DNA from: Temperatibacter sp965603205
Lineage (GTDB): Bacteria > Pseudomonadota > Alphaproteobacteria > Sphingomonadales > Kordiimonadaceae
Reading direction: 5' to 3'
NCBI GenBank assembly: GCA_965603205.1
Contig: CBFDCC010000006.1
Location: 62,001 to 126,000 of the forward strand
DNA: 64,000 nucleotides
Positions 37,008 to 46,715 of this stretch are shown in pieces. The notes beneath the pieces were generated by a model. It did no database searches and was not told the DNA's origin. It worked only from the letters and a program-made list of their open reading frames with translations. The translations under genes were made by a program, and so were the position numbers. How positions within the stretch are numbered: the first letter of the stretch is position 1; every line of letters starts with the position of its first letter.

Positions 37008-37766
37008 GTGTTAGCCCAACTGATCACGGAAGAGGCTTTCGGCTATTTACTAGTTTCTACACGTATGGCTGCTATGGTCATGCTATTTCCTGGCCTTGGT
37101 GACAAGACGGTGCCTGTAAAAATACGTATTGCCTTTGCGATGGTGGTATCCGTTATTGTTTATATGAGTGTGAAAAGTGTATTGCCGACTATTCCAGATA
37201 ACGCTTGGTCATTAATGTTATTACTCATGCGAGAGCTACTCGTAGGGGTGATGATTGGTACGGTTGCACGGTTTATCATGAGTGCAGCACATGTCGCAGG
37301 TACAGTAATATCAATGAAGACAGGACTAGCTGCTGCACAAAGTTTTGATCCATCGCAGGGCGGTCAAAGCGCTATTGTGTCCTCTCTGTTTAATATGTTT
37401 GCAGTTGTCTTGATCTTTGTATCAGATTTACATCATCTGATGATTAAGGGACTTGCACATAGTTATGATACTTTTCCCATTGGAGAGGCTATTCCTTTTG
37501 CAGAATTTGCAGGCGTGGCTGTGCATTATGTATCATCTTCATTTGCGCTTGGCATTCAATTAGCTTCACCAATTCTTCTTTATTCTATTATATTTAATGT
37601 CAGTCTTGGGCTCGTGGCAAAATTAAATCCACAATTCCAAGTGTTTTTTATAAGTATGCCACTGAATATATATATTGGCTTAACACTTGTGATGTTATTA
37701 TTACCCACTATGCTAACAATATTGTTAGATCATATGCGTAAATTCTTATTGCAATTATTGGGATAG
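37008..37766 (+). CDS. fliR: Flagellar export protein FliR
   Basis: A 252-residue export-gate membrane protein with about six hydrophobic segments and FliR-like PGLGDKTVPVKIRIAFA near the N-terminus. The start is GTG 37008: an ideal AGGAGG lies 8 nt upstream, inside the end of fliQ, so the pair is coupled. Its end is 3 bp from flhB. Confidence 0.94.
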   Translation: MLAQLITEEAFGYLLVSTRMAAMVMLFPGLGDKTVPVKIRIAFAMVVSVIVYMSVKSVLPTIPDNAWSLMLLLMRELLVGVMIGTVARFIMSAAHVAGTVISMKTGLAAAQSFDPSQGGQSAIVSSLFNMFAVVLIFVSDLHHLMIKGLAHSYDTFPIGEAIPFAEFAGVAVHYVSSSFALGIQLASPILLYSIIFNVSLGLVAKLNPQFQVFFISMPLNIYIGLTLVMLLLPTMLTILLDHMRKFLLQLLG

Positions 37767-37769
37767 ATT

Positions 37770-38846
37770 ATGTCAGACGATCCAGATTCCAAAACCGAAG
37801 AGCCAACATCAAAGAAGCTAGAGGAAGCTCTCAAAAAGGGCCAAGTCGTAGATAGTGCTGAGGTTAAAACTTGGTTTGGCTTTTTGATGGCAACCTTTAT
37901 CATTATCGGCTGGGCACCGATAATGGCGAAAGGGTTAATGGATTTGCTTTCTGGGCATCTGGCTAGTATGCATTCTATCCAAACTGATGGAATAGGTTTA
38001 ATAGAATGGGCTGGTCATTTAATGGGTACGGTTGGTCTTTACCTTATAGTGCCTTTAGGGATGACTATGCTTTCTGCGTTTATAGCAGCACGTGTTCAGC
38101 ACCCCTTTGTATTTTCAACTGACAAAATGAAGTTTGATTTTCCAAAACTTTCACCTCTTAAGGGTGCAAAGAAACTGGCCCCAACTAAGATGCTGGTAGA
38201 ATTGGTAAAGACACTTGCAAAAGTAGCTATCGTTGCAGGTGTTGTTTTTGCCCTTGCAATTCCAGTACTTGATATACTTGATGTTGTATTATTCTGGTCA
38301 ATGATGGAAACATTAGAATATACTCATCAAATGACAGCTATCCTTTTCATTGCTGTTTTAATTATTGTCACTCTTGTGGCTGTGTTTGATTTTATTTATC
38401 AACATCATAAGCATATCAAGGGACTTAGAATGACCAAGCAAGAGATCAAGGATGAGCGCAAGCAATCCGATGGTGACCCAAAAATAAAAGGTAAATTGCG
38501 TCAGATTAGATTTGAACGTGCCCAGCAACGGATGATGGCAAGTGTTCCCGAGGCTGATGTGATTATCACCAACCCCACACATTATGCCGTAGCCTTGCAA
38601 TATATACATGGTCAAATGGATGTGCCTAAATTAGTTGCTAAAGGTGTTGACCATGTTGCGCTTAAAATCAGAGAGGTCGCGGCTGAGCATAATGTGCCAA
38701 TCATGGAGAATGCACCACTTGCGCGTGCCTTATACGCTAGTGTGGACATTGATGAAGAGATTCCTGATGACCATTACAAGGCCGTTGCTGAAATCATTGG
38801 TATTGTGATGAAGATGGGTAAAAACAAAATTAGAGTTGCGTCGTAA
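37770..38846 (+). CDS. flhB: Flagellar export switch protein FlhB
   Basis: A 358-residue protein with four N-terminal transmembrane segments (to about residue 210) and a cytoplasmic domain. The autocleavage site NPTH is at residues 268-271 in VIITNPTHYAVALQY. N-terminal SKTEEPTSKKLEEALKKGQV is diagnostic. FlhB sets the switch from rod/hook to filament export. The separate FlhB-like protein encoded at 34849-35250 shares its C-terminal part. Confidence 0.96.
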   Translation: MSDDPDSKTEEPTSKKLEEALKKGQVVDSAEVKTWFGFLMATFIIIGWAPIMAKGLMDLLSGHLASMHSIQTDGIGLIEWAGHLMGTVGLYLIVPLGMTMLSAFIAARVQHPFVFSTDKMKFDFPKLSPLKGAKKLAPTKMLVELVKTLAKVAIVAGVVFALAIPVLDILDVVLFWSMMETLEYTHQMTAILFIAVLIIVTLVAVFDFIYQHHKHIKGLRMTKQEIKDERKQSDGDPKIKGKLRQIRFERAQQRMMASVPEADVIITNPTHYAVALQYIHGQMDVPKLVAKGVDHVALKIREVAAEHNVPIMENAPLARALYASVDIDEEIPDDHYKAVAEIIGIVMKMGKNKIRVAS

Positions 38847-38857
38847 TAGGGATAGCT

Positions 38858-41260
38858 ATGGGCATTAAAATACCTACACCACAAACCAGAACGCTAAATG
38901 TTATCGAGCATGGGATGTTTAAATATAAGTATTTGTACTTTTTATTTATACTAGTTGCTGTGGGTTTATTAACCTATGTTGTTAATATGTATTATGATCT
39001 TGAGCTTTCTATTATGGTTGGTTCAGGAAGTTTTCTTATATTTTGCCTGTTAATTGCATTGCCGCTTTATGGGGCCTTCAATAATAAAAGCTATTCACCA
39101 ATAGATTATACAAGTCTTTTGCAAAATCTTTGTGATAGTTATGATCATTGTATGATAGTCACAAACCTTCAAGGCCATAGACTTTTTTCTAACGAATCAT
39201 TTGATCTTTTAAGCGAAGGGGTAGGGAGTTTATCTCACTTTTTAGAGCAAAAACTTAATGTTTCAGATTTAAGTGCTTTCATGCATCGGGTGCAGCTATC
39301 TAATAGCGAAAGCCTATTAATGCGAGATAGCACTGGTGTTGATATAATAATAAAAATTCAACTAGATAAAGTGGATGGCTATTTTGTATGGAAATTCATA
39401 CCAAGAAACCATCGATCAGCTCTTTCATCTTTTAGAGATAAAATGGGTGCAGATATCCAAGATGTATTTGAGATGTTTGATATTGGGTTCGCTGTTGAAA
39501 ATAACGATGGTCATTGTGTCTCGTTAAATTCAACATTACAGGCATGGCTCGATATAGATGATTGCGATTCTTTGCCTTCCAAATTAATTTTCAGAGAACA
39601 TGAGAGCCAATTATTAACGTCAAACAATAACCGTATAGACGTGCAAGTCCATACTGTGCCTATATTTGAGGCTGGTTCTAGTGGCACCCAAATTGGAGTT
39701 TGTCGTTATATATATAATCAAAATAGTTTGCGACATTCACCAGTATTAAATACTGTTTTCAAAGATGGTGAGGGCTTTGGCCTTAATACATTATTTGATG
39801 GCGCTCCTTTGGCTATGGCCATTATTAATAGTCATTTTGAAATATTAGAGCATAATAAACCGTTATTACCTTTATTGGGCGGTGATAAGCCCTCATCTAT
39901 TCTAGACCTTGTAAAAGCGGACTATCGTGATGGGTTTGAGAAGGCTATAACTGCAGCATTATCTGGTACGCCACCAGTGGATCCTCTGGATGTGGAGTAT
40001 TCCAGCAAAAAGGAGCGTAACGGGCAGGCATATTTTTCTACTATTAACAAAGATGGAGAAGGTCTAGCACTTTTATACTGTACAGATAATACGCAGGAAA
40101 AAAGCTTGGAAGCTCAATTTGTGCAGGCACAAAAAATGCAGGCTGTGGGACAACTTGCTGGTGGTGTAGCGCATGATTTCAATAACCTGCTTACCGCCAT
40201 AATAGGGTTTTGTGATCTGTTGCTCTTGCGGCATACCCCTGGGGATGAATCATTTCCAGATATAAACCAGGTCAAGCAGAATGCTAACCGAGCAGCTAAT
40301 TTAGTACGTCAATTACTGGCTTTTTCGCGCCAACAAACTATGCGTCCAACAGTGCTATCCGTTACTGATGTAATATCAGAGCTATCGAACTTACTTAGGC
40401 GCTTAATTGGTGAAAAGATTATATTTTCAATGAATCTAACCCGTGACTTGCCAAATGTAAAAGTTGACCAAGGGCAATTAGAGCAGGTTATTATTAATTT
40501 AGCGGTGAATGCACGCGACGCTATGCCGGCGGGTGGTGAATTAGAGATTAATACACGGCTAGTGCCTGATGGCGATCCATTACTATTTAAATACCCTGTA
40601 GTCGAGACTGGCGATTATGTGGTGATTGAAGTTGTTGATAATGGTGAGGGTATTTCTGAAGATATTAGACAAAAAATATTTGAGCCCTTTTTCACAACAA
40701 AGCCCGTAGGTGAGGGAACAGGACTTGGCCTTGCAACAGTATACGGTATCGTAAAGCAAACTGGGGGTTATGTATTTGTTGATTCTACGGTAGGTGAAGG
40801 CACATCATTTTTTGTGTTGCTCAAGCAGCATATAGCCTCTGCTGAGGATGAAGTTATTGAAGTTGTTGTGGAGGAAAAGGGTGATAGTGACTTAACAGGT
40901 AAGGAGATAATCCTTCTCGTAGAAGACGAAGGACCTGTTCGAATGTTTGCTTCTCGTGCGTTAGAGAATAAGGGCTATACAGTATTACAGGCGCAATCAG
41001 GTGAAGAAGGTTTAGCATCATTTGTTGAAAATAAAGATATAATAGATCTTATAATAACCGATGTGATTATGCCGACTATGGACGGACCGGCGCTTGTAAA
41101 AGAAATTAAAAAAACGCATCCAGATTTACCAGTCATTTTTGTTTCAGGTTACGCGGAAGATATTTTACGTAATGATCTTGAAGATGATGGATTTCACTTT
41201 TTATCAAAGCCGTTTTCCCTAAAAGACCTTGCTGAAAAGGTTAAATTAATTTTATCTTGA
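38858..41260 (+). CDS. cckA: CckA-like hybrid histidine kinase
   Basis: An 800-residue membrane kinase: two N-terminal TM helices (about 25-43 and 53-72), PAS-like sensor regions, a HisKA domain with phospho-acceptor H439 in AGGVAHDFNNLL, a HATPase domain (NARDAMPAGGE; EGTGLGLATVYGIV) and a C-terminal receiver with phospho-acceptor D735 in IITDVIMPTMDGP. In alphaproteobacteria CckA feeds phosphate through ChpT to CtrA and so controls cell cycle and motility. It starts 11 bp after flhB, which suggests expression with the flagellar operon; an internal promoter is possible. Confidence 0.93.
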   Translation: MGIKIPTPQTRTLNVIEHGMFKYKYLYFLFILVAVGLLTYVVNMYYDLELSIMVGSGSFLIFCLLIALPLYGAFNNKSYSPIDYTSLLQNLCDSYDHCMIVTNLQGHRLFSNESFDLLSEGVGSLSHFLEQKLNVSDLSAFMHRVQLSNSESLLMRDSTGVDIIIKIQLDKVDGYFVWKFIPRNHRSALSSFRDKMGADIQDVFEMFDIGFAVENNDGHCVSLNSTLQAWLDIDDCDSLPSKLIFREHESQLLTSNNNRIDVQVHTVPIFEAGSSGTQIGVCRYIYNQNSLRHSPVLNTVFKDGEGFGLNTLFDGAPLAMAIINSHFEILEHNKPLLPLLGGDKPSSILDLVKADYRDGFEKAITAALSGTPPVDPLDVEYSSKKERNGQAYFSTINKDGEGLALLYCTDNTQEKSLEAQFVQAQKMQAVGQLAGGVAHDFNNLLTAIIGFCDLLLLRHTPGDESFPDINQVKQNANRAANLVRQLLAFSRQQTMRPTVLSVTDVISELSNLLRRLIGEKIIFSMNLTRDLPNVKVDQGQLEQVIINLAVNARDAMPAGGELEINTRLVPDGDPLLFKYPVVETGDYVVIEVVDNGEGISEDIRQKIFEPFFTTKPVGEGTGLGLATVYGIVKQTGGYVFVDSTVGEGTSFFVLLKQHIASAEDEVIEVVVEEKGDSDLTGKEIILLVEDEGPVRMFASRALENKGYTVLQAQSGEEGLASFVENKDIIDLIITDVIMPTMDGPALVKEIKKTHPDLPVIFVSGYAEDILRNDLEDDGFHFLSKPFSLKDLAEKVKLILS

Positions 41261-41299
41261 GCTAAATAATTAGTATAATCAATAGGTTACCTCAATAAA

Positions 41300-41355
41300 G
41301 AACAAATGGTGAATATTAATCCTTGCCAATGAGTACAAAATGAGTACAAAATGAG
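41300..41355. promoter_or_regulatory. recA upstream region: near-match SOS box and an 11-bp tandem repeat
   Basis: GAAC-AAATGGT-GAAT (41300-41314) matches the alphaproteobacterial LexA box (GAAC-N7-GAAC) at seven of eight positions. Downstream, ATGAGTACAAA is repeated twice in tandem (41329-41350) with a third partial copy, producing GTAC-N7-GTAC with the same 11-bp period as LexA half-sites. A possible promoter TTGCCA...TACAAA overlaps the repeat. Confidence 0.5.
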
Positions 41356-41399
41356 CCATTGAAAGAAAATGTTCACTATGAAATAAGGGAGACCGAACA

Positions 41400-42494
41400 A
41401 TGGCAGCACCAGAATTAAAAGTGGTAAAGGGACAATCCATGGACAAATCAAAAGCGCTCGAAGCAGCGCTCAGTCAAATTGACCGTGCCTTTGGTAAGGG
41501 CTCTGTTATGAAGCTAGGCCAAAAGGGTGCTTCTATTGAGATAGAGGCTATTTCAACTGGTTCTCTAAATCTTGATATAGCCCTTGGTATAGGTGGATTT
41601 CCAAAAGGCCGTGTTATTGAAATTTATGGCCCTGAAAGTTCTGGTAAAACAACGCTGGCATTACATGCTGTTGCAGAAGCGCAAAAGGCAGGCGGTATAG
41701 CGGCCTTTGTGGATGCTGAGCATGCCCTTGATCCAGTTTACGCAAAGAACTTAGGTGTCGATGTTAACGAGCTTCTTATATCTCAGCCTGATACAGGTGA
41801 GCAATCATTAGAGATTACAGATACGCTAGTACGCTCTGGCGCTGTAGATATCTTAGTAGTTGATTCTGTTGCAGCTTTGACGCCGCGAGCAGAATTAGAA
41901 GGTGAGATGGGTGACACGCATGTTGGCTTACAAGCGCGTCTAATGAGCCAAGCACTCCGCAAATTGACAGCATCTATTTCTCGTTCAAAATGTATCGTGA
42001 TTTTTATCAACCAAATCCGTATGAAAATTGGCGTGATGTATGGTAGCCCCGAGACAACAACTGGCGGCAACGCACTAAAATTCTATTCTTCTGTTCGTCT
42101 AGATATTCGTCGTATTGGCGCTATTAAGGAAAAAGACGAAATCGTCGGGAATGCAACACGTGTGAAGGTCGTAAAAAATAAGGTTGCGCCACCATTCAAG
42201 CAGGTTGAATTTGATATCATGTATGGTGAAGGCATTTCAAAGATGGGCGAAATCGTTGATTTAGGTGTGAAGGCTGATGTAGTTGAGAAATCAGGTAGTT
42301 GGTATTCATATGACAGTCAACGCATTGGGCAGGGTCGTGAAAATGCCAAACGTTTCCTTAAAGAAAATGTGGATGTAGCAAATGCTATCGAGGCGGCTAT
42401 TCGCGCTAAATCTGGCCTTGTTAATGAAGCCATGCTCGTTGATCCTAAAAATGAAAAGGATGACTCAGAAGAGGGCGAGCTTAATTTAGAATAG
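41400..42494 (+). CDS. recA: Recombinase RecA
   Basis: A 364-residue RecA: Walker A GPESSGKTT near residue 77, the signature ALKFYSSVRLDIR and loop regions normal, acidic C-terminus (DDSEEGELNLE). It forms filaments on single-stranded DNA, drives recombination and activates LexA self-cleavage for the SOS response. GGGAG precedes the ATG. A terminator follows. recA-alaS-icd in one neighbourhood is common in alphaproteobacteria. Confidence 0.98.
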   Translation: MAAPELKVVKGQSMDKSKALEAALSQIDRAFGKGSVMKLGQKGASIEIEAISTGSLNLDIALGIGGFPKGRVIEIYGPESSGKTTLALHAVAEAQKAGGIAAFVDAEHALDPVYAKNLGVDVNELLISQPDTGEQSLEITDTLVRSGAVDILVVDSVAALTPRAELEGEMGDTHVGLQARLMSQALRKLTASISRSKCIVIFINQIRMKIGVMYGSPETTTGGNALKFYSSVRLDIRRIGAIKEKDEIVGNATRVKVVKNKVAPPFKQVEFDIMYGEGISKMGEIVDLGVKADVVEKSGSWYSYDSQRIGQGRENAKRFLKENVDVANAIEAAIRAKSGLVNEAMLVDPKNEKDDSEEGELNLE

Positions 42495-42524
42495 TTTGCT
42501 GTTTTGATTGAGTTTAAATATTTG

Positions 42525-42555
42525 AAAAAGGGTCGCAAATTTGCGGCCCTTTTTG
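42525..42555 (+). terminator. Terminator after recA
   Basis: AAAAAGGGTCGCAAA/TTTGCGGCCCTTTTT: a near-perfect stem with almost no loop beyond the central AAATTT and a T5 tail. Confidence 0.9.
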
Positions 42556-42691
42556 CATTTGTTGCATATTTTACAATATTCACGAGCGTCATTGCTGGAC
42601 AGTCGATGTGATGACGTTTAAAAGTTATGAATATATAGAGTTCGTTTTCTGATATGGAAACATTAGTATTTAGATTTTAAAGGAATGTGCT

Positions 42692-45349
42692 GTGACTGGC
42701 GTAAATGATATTCGTAAGACCTTTTTGGACTATTTTAGCAATAATGACCATGAGGTAGTTGCATCTGCGCCTTTGGTGCCGATGAATGATCCAACGCTTT
42801 TATTTGTAAATGCAGGCATGGTGCCCTTTAAAAATCTTTTCACTGGTGCTGAGGTCCGTGACTACACACGGGCTGTATCTAGCCAGAAATGCGTCAGAGC
42901 AGGTGGAAAACATAATGATCTAGATAATGTTGGCTATACTGCTCGTCATCATACTTTCTTTGAAATGCTTGGTAACTTTTCATTTGGTGACTATTTTAAG
43001 GCTGAAGCCATTCACTATGCTTGGGATTTAATCACTAATGTTTATGGTGTGGATCGTAACCGCCTATGCGTCACTGTATATCATGAAGATGAGGAGGCTT
43101 ACGATCTCTGGAAGAAAATAGCGGGCTTGTCAGACGATAAAATTATTCGTATCGCTACCAATGACAATTTCTGGTCTATGGGGGATACTGGCCCTTGTGG
43201 ACCTTGTTCTGAAATATTTTACGATCATGGAGACCATATATGGGGTGGTCCTCCTGGGTCACCAGAAGAAGACGGTGATAGATTTGTAGAAATTTGGAAT
43301 CTAGTCTTCATGCAGTATGAGCAACTGGCTGGTGGCGAGCGCATTAATTTACCCAAGCCTAGTATTGATACAGGTATGGGATTAGAGCGTATCTCTGCCG
43401 TTATGCAGGGTACACATGAAAATTATGACATTGATACGTTTCAGCGTCTTATTGCAGCATCAGAAGATGTAACAGGTACAAAAGCTGATGGTGATCTAGC
43501 GGTTTCTCATAAGGTAATTGCTGATCATCTACGCTCCTGTAGTTTTTTAATTGCTGATGGCGTTTTGCCCTCTAATGAGGGGCGGGGTTATGTGTTACGC
43601 CGTATTATGCGCCGCGCTATGCGTTACGCACATCAATTAAATGCAAAAGATTTAGTAATGCACCAGCTAACGTCAACTCTTGTTGGTGAGATGGGCTCTG
43701 CCTATCCAGAGCTTATCCGCGCCGAGGCTTTAATTACAGAAACGCTGAAGTTGGAGGAATCTCGATTTAAACAAATGCTTGATAAAGGGTTGAAATTATT
43801 AGATGCAGAAGTGTCAACCCTTGGTGAGGGCAAAGATTTGCCGGGTGATGTTGCCTTTAAGCTTTATGATACATTTGGTTTTCCGCTGGATCTAACACAG
43901 GACGCACTACGTACGCAGGGCCGTGCTGTTGAAATCGCTGGTTTTAATACGGCTATGAATGAGCAAAAAGCAAAAGCCCGTGCCGCTTGGTCAGGTTCAG
44001 GTGATGCTTCCACTGAAAAACTATGGTTCGATATTAAAGAAGAACATGGTGCTTCTGAATTTTTAGGCTATTCAAGTACGTCAGCCGAAGGTCAGATCGT
44101 TGCGATCATAAAAGGCGGCGAGGCTGTTAAAAGCTCTAAAGCTGGTGATGAAGTGTCTATAGTATTCAATCAGACACCCTTTTATGCAGAATCTGGTGGT
44201 CAGATGGGTGATATTGGTTCTATCTCATCGGATGACGTTGAAATTTATGTCACTGATACCCGTAAAATGGTGGGTGCGTTGCATGTACATATGGGTATTA
44301 TCGCTAAAGGTGAGATCAAAGCAGGCGATAATATGCAATTAGATGTGAACATCTCTTACCGTGATAAACTGCGTGCTAACCACTCAGCAACACATATATT
44401 GCACGAGGTATTACGCCGTGAGCTTGGTGAACATGTAACACAAAAGGGGTCCTTAGTATCTGCTGAACGCCTAAGATTTGATGTATCACATCAAAAGGCT
44501 ATTAATCACGATGAGTTAGCTAGGGTGGAATGCGATGTCAATGCGATGATACGGCAAAACGATGCGGTGAATACGCGCCTTATGACTTATGATGATGCTG
44601 TTGAATCTGGTGCTATGGCGCTATTTGGTGAGAAATATACCGAAGAAGTCCGTGTAGTATCAATGGGGCATAATCTTGATAGTGATAAAACTTTTTCTGT
44701 AGAGCTGTGTGGTGGTACGCACGTGAACCGTCTAGGTGATATAGGTTTAGTAACTATCATTAGTGAAAGCGCTGTGTCATCTGGAGTACGTCGTATTGAG
44801 GCTCTTACAGGCGAGGCTGCTCGTCAGTATTTAATAGATCAGCAAAATATTTTACGCCAAGCTGCAGCCTCTGTAAAATCAAGTGTTCAAGAATTACCAG
44901 AACGTGTTGATGCCTTATTAGCAGAGCGTAAGAAATTGGAGCGTGAATTATCCGATGCTAAGAAAAAGATAGCTTTAGGTGGTGGTAGTGGTTCTACAGA
45001 GGGACCAAAGGTCAAAGTAATCAACGGCGTGAATTTCTTAGGGCAAGTACTTGATGGTATTAACCCCAAGGATCTACGCGGGCTTGCTGATGACGCCAAA
45101 AAACAGTTAGGCTCTGGTATTGTCGCCTTTATAGCTATCAACGATGGTAAGGCCGCAATTCTTGTCGGTGTAACAGAAGATTTAACCAATAAATTTAATG
45201 CGGTATCTCTTATCCGTGGCGCTGTTTCAGCAATTGGCGGAAAGGGTGGAGGCGGGCGACCAGATATGGCACAAGCTGGTGGACCTGATGGGACTGGGGC
45301 GTCTATGGCGCTTGCATCAATCGAACAAGCATTAGACGAGACAATGTAG
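42692..45349 (+). CDS. alaS: Alanyl-tRNA synthetase
   Basis: Class II synthetase, 885 residues, full length: N-terminal catalytic core (VNAGMVPFKNLFTG, RAGGKHNDLDNVG), tRNA-recognition region, editing domain with the zinc/active-site motif CGGTHV near residue 672 and a matching HSATHIL near 570, and a glycine-rich C-terminal C-Ala domain (GGKGGGGRPDMAQAGG). The start is GTG 42692 with AAAGGA about 8 nt upstream. Confidence 0.98.
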   Translation: MTGVNDIRKTFLDYFSNNDHEVVASAPLVPMNDPTLLFVNAGMVPFKNLFTGAEVRDYTRAVSSQKCVRAGGKHNDLDNVGYTARHHTFFEMLGNFSFGDYFKAEAIHYAWDLITNVYGVDRNRLCVTVYHEDEEAYDLWKKIAGLSDDKIIRIATNDNFWSMGDTGPCGPCSEIFYDHGDHIWGGPPGSPEEDGDRFVEIWNLVFMQYEQLAGGERINLPKPSIDTGMGLERISAVMQGTHENYDIDTFQRLIAASEDVTGTKADGDLAVSHKVIADHLRSCSFLIADGVLPSNEGRGYVLRRIMRRAMRYAHQLNAKDLVMHQLTSTLVGEMGSAYPELIRAEALITETLKLEESRFKQMLDKGLKLLDAEVSTLGEGKDLPGDVAFKLYDTFGFPLDLTQDALRTQGRAVEIAGFNTAMNEQKAKARAAWSGSGDASTEKLWFDIKEEHGASEFLGYSSTSAEGQIVAIIKGGEAVKSSKAGDEVSIVFNQTPFYAESGGQMGDIGSISSDDVEIYVTDTRKMVGALHVHMGIIAKGEIKAGDNMQLDVNISYRDKLRANHSATHILHEVLRRELGEHVTQKGSLVSAERLRFDVSHQKAINHDELARVECDVNAMIRQNDAVNTRLMTYDDAVESGAMALFGEKYTEEVRVVSMGHNLDSDKTFSVELCGGTHVNRLGDIGLVTIISESAVSSGVRRIEALTGEAARQYLIDQQNILRQAAASVKSSVQELPERVDALLAERKKLERELSDAKKKIALGGGSGSTEGPKVKVINGVNFLGQVLDGINPKDLRGLADDAKKQLGSGIVAFIAINDGKAAILVGVTEDLTNKFNAVSLIRGAVSAIGGKGGGGRPDMAQAGGPDGTGASMALASIEQALDETM

Positions 45350-45352
45350 TAG

Positions 45353-45386
45353 AAAAAAGGGTGCTTTAATAAAGTACCCTTTTTTC
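45353..45386 (+). terminator. Terminator after alaS
   Basis: GGGTGCTTT-AAT-AAAGTACCC with A6 before and T6 after: a 9-bp stem including one G-U pair. Confidence 0.9.
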
Positions 45387-45409
45387 TTGTAAATGAGGTA
45401 ACTGCAATT

Positions 45410-46651
45410 ATGGCAACTTTAAAACCAACATTTCGACGCCGCACGTATGATTTTTTAGAAATGGGCAGCTTCGGCAGTTTGGCTGGCAGTGTTTTTGAAG
45501 GATTCATGGTAGCGTTGATTATTGCTAATGTTACCGCTGTTGCCCTCGAGACTGTAGATTCCCTTTGGGAGCAATATGCTAATGCTTTTGATACATTTGA
45601 GCTTGTTTCAATCATCATATTCTCAATTGAATTCCTTGTAAGGTTATGGGCAAGCGTGGAACGCTCCGATAATAATAGCTCTAACTTTATGTCTAGGCTT
45701 AGATTTATATTCCAGCCTATGTCCATTGTTGATCTACTAGCTATTTTACCATTTTATTTAGTATTATTTGCAGCGCCAGATCTAAGGTTCTTACGAATAT
45801 TCAGACTGTTACGCCTTTTGAAACTTGTGCGTTATTCGCCTGCGATGTCATCACTCACTCGGGTGATATATGCAGAGCGTAGAGCATTATTCGCTGCTTT
45901 GATTATAATGCTTGGTCTAGTATTTTTTGCAGCATCCTTCATGTATTTCATAGAAAAAGATGCCCAGCCCCAAGTTTTTGGCAATATACCACAGGCTACT
46001 TGGTGGGCGTTGACCACTCTCACGACTGTTGGTTATGGCGATGTGGTGCCGATAACAGTTTACGGTAAAATACTGGGTGGGGCTGTTATGATATTCGGTC
46101 TAGCCTTTTATGCTATTCCTATTGGTATCATTGCCTCAGGGTTTTCTGATGAAATTCATAGACGTGAATTTGTTGTACCAGATGCAATTATTGCAAAATC
46201 TGGTATTTTTCAGGATATGCCAGATGATGTTAGAACAGAATTAATGCCGAGATTGCGATCAATGGCAGTATCACAAGGGACAGTTATTACACACCGCAGA
46301 GATGACGAGAATGGACTGTTTGTTATTATCGCGGGTGAGGCGACTGCATTCTTTCATCATCGATCAATTCCGCTGATGGCGGGTGACATACTGGGTGAAT
46401 ATTGTGTGTTATTGGAAAATGGTTGTCAGCCAGCTATCGTGGCTCGTACAGCTTGTCGCCTTTTGTGGGTAGAAGGGCCTGATTTGCATATTTTAATGTC
46501 TATTTGGCATGAAGCGGCTAGTCGCATAAGAGAATATGCTAATGCTAGGCATAGAGAATATATAGATGATGGTTATCTGAGCCTAGCCGAGAGCGAAGAG
46601 GTAATAGCACTATTAGATGCGCGGTTGCCCGTTTCAAAAGTTAGTAAGTAA
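45410..46651 (+). CDS. Six-TM voltage-gated-type K+ channel with C-terminal cyclic-nucleotide-binding-like domain
   Basis: A 413-residue channel subunit. Transmembrane helices S1-S6 occupy about residues 25-245. S4 carries regularly spaced arginines (LRFLRIFRLLRLLKLVR) as a voltage-sensor remnant. The selectivity filter is TVGYGD near residue 206. Residues about 270-385 form a cNMP-binding-like domain (LFVIIAGEATAF ... MAGDILGEYCVLLENG ... ARTACRLLWVEG), like bacterial MlotiK1. Whether it truly binds cAMP cannot be told; the phosphate-binding cassette reads GEYCVLLENGCQPAIVAR, where the usual arginine-threonine pair is not evident. Confidence 0.9.
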   Translation: MATLKPTFRRRTYDFLEMGSFGSLAGSVFEGFMVALIIANVTAVALETVDSLWEQYANAFDTFELVSIIIFSIEFLVRLWASVERSDNNSSNFMSRLRFIFQPMSIVDLLAILPFYLVLFAAPDLRFLRIFRLLRLLKLVRYSPAMSSLTRVIYAERRALFAALIIMLGLVFFAASFMYFIEKDAQPQVFGNIPQATWWALTTLTTVGYGDVVPITVYGKILGGAVMIFGLAFYAIPIGIIASGFSDEIHRREFVVPDAIIAKSGIFQDMPDDVRTELMPRLRSMAVSQGTVITHRRDDENGLFVIIAGEATAFFHHRSIPLMAGDILGEYCVLLENGCQPAIVARTACRLLWVEGPDLHILMSIWHEAASRIREYANARHREYIDDGYLSLAESEEVIALLDARLPVSKVSK

Positions 46652-46661
46652 TATAAGGTAT

Positions 46662-46697
46662 AAAAAAAGCCCGACCTAGATATTAGGTCGGGCTTTT
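46662..46697. terminator. Bidirectional terminator between the K+ channel gene and icd
   Basis: AAAAGCCCGACCTA, short loop, TAGGTCGGGCTTTT: a perfect stem flanked by A and T runs, serving both converging genes. Confidence 0.93.
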
Positions 46698-46715
46698 ATA
46701 TTTTTTATCAAACGA

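Noticed and set aside
44887..45726. 279-codon open frame on the minus strand across the end of alaS and start of the channel gene
   Set aside because: It lies antisense to two certain genes, crosses the alaS terminator and its translation is compositionally odd with no domain. Shadow frame.
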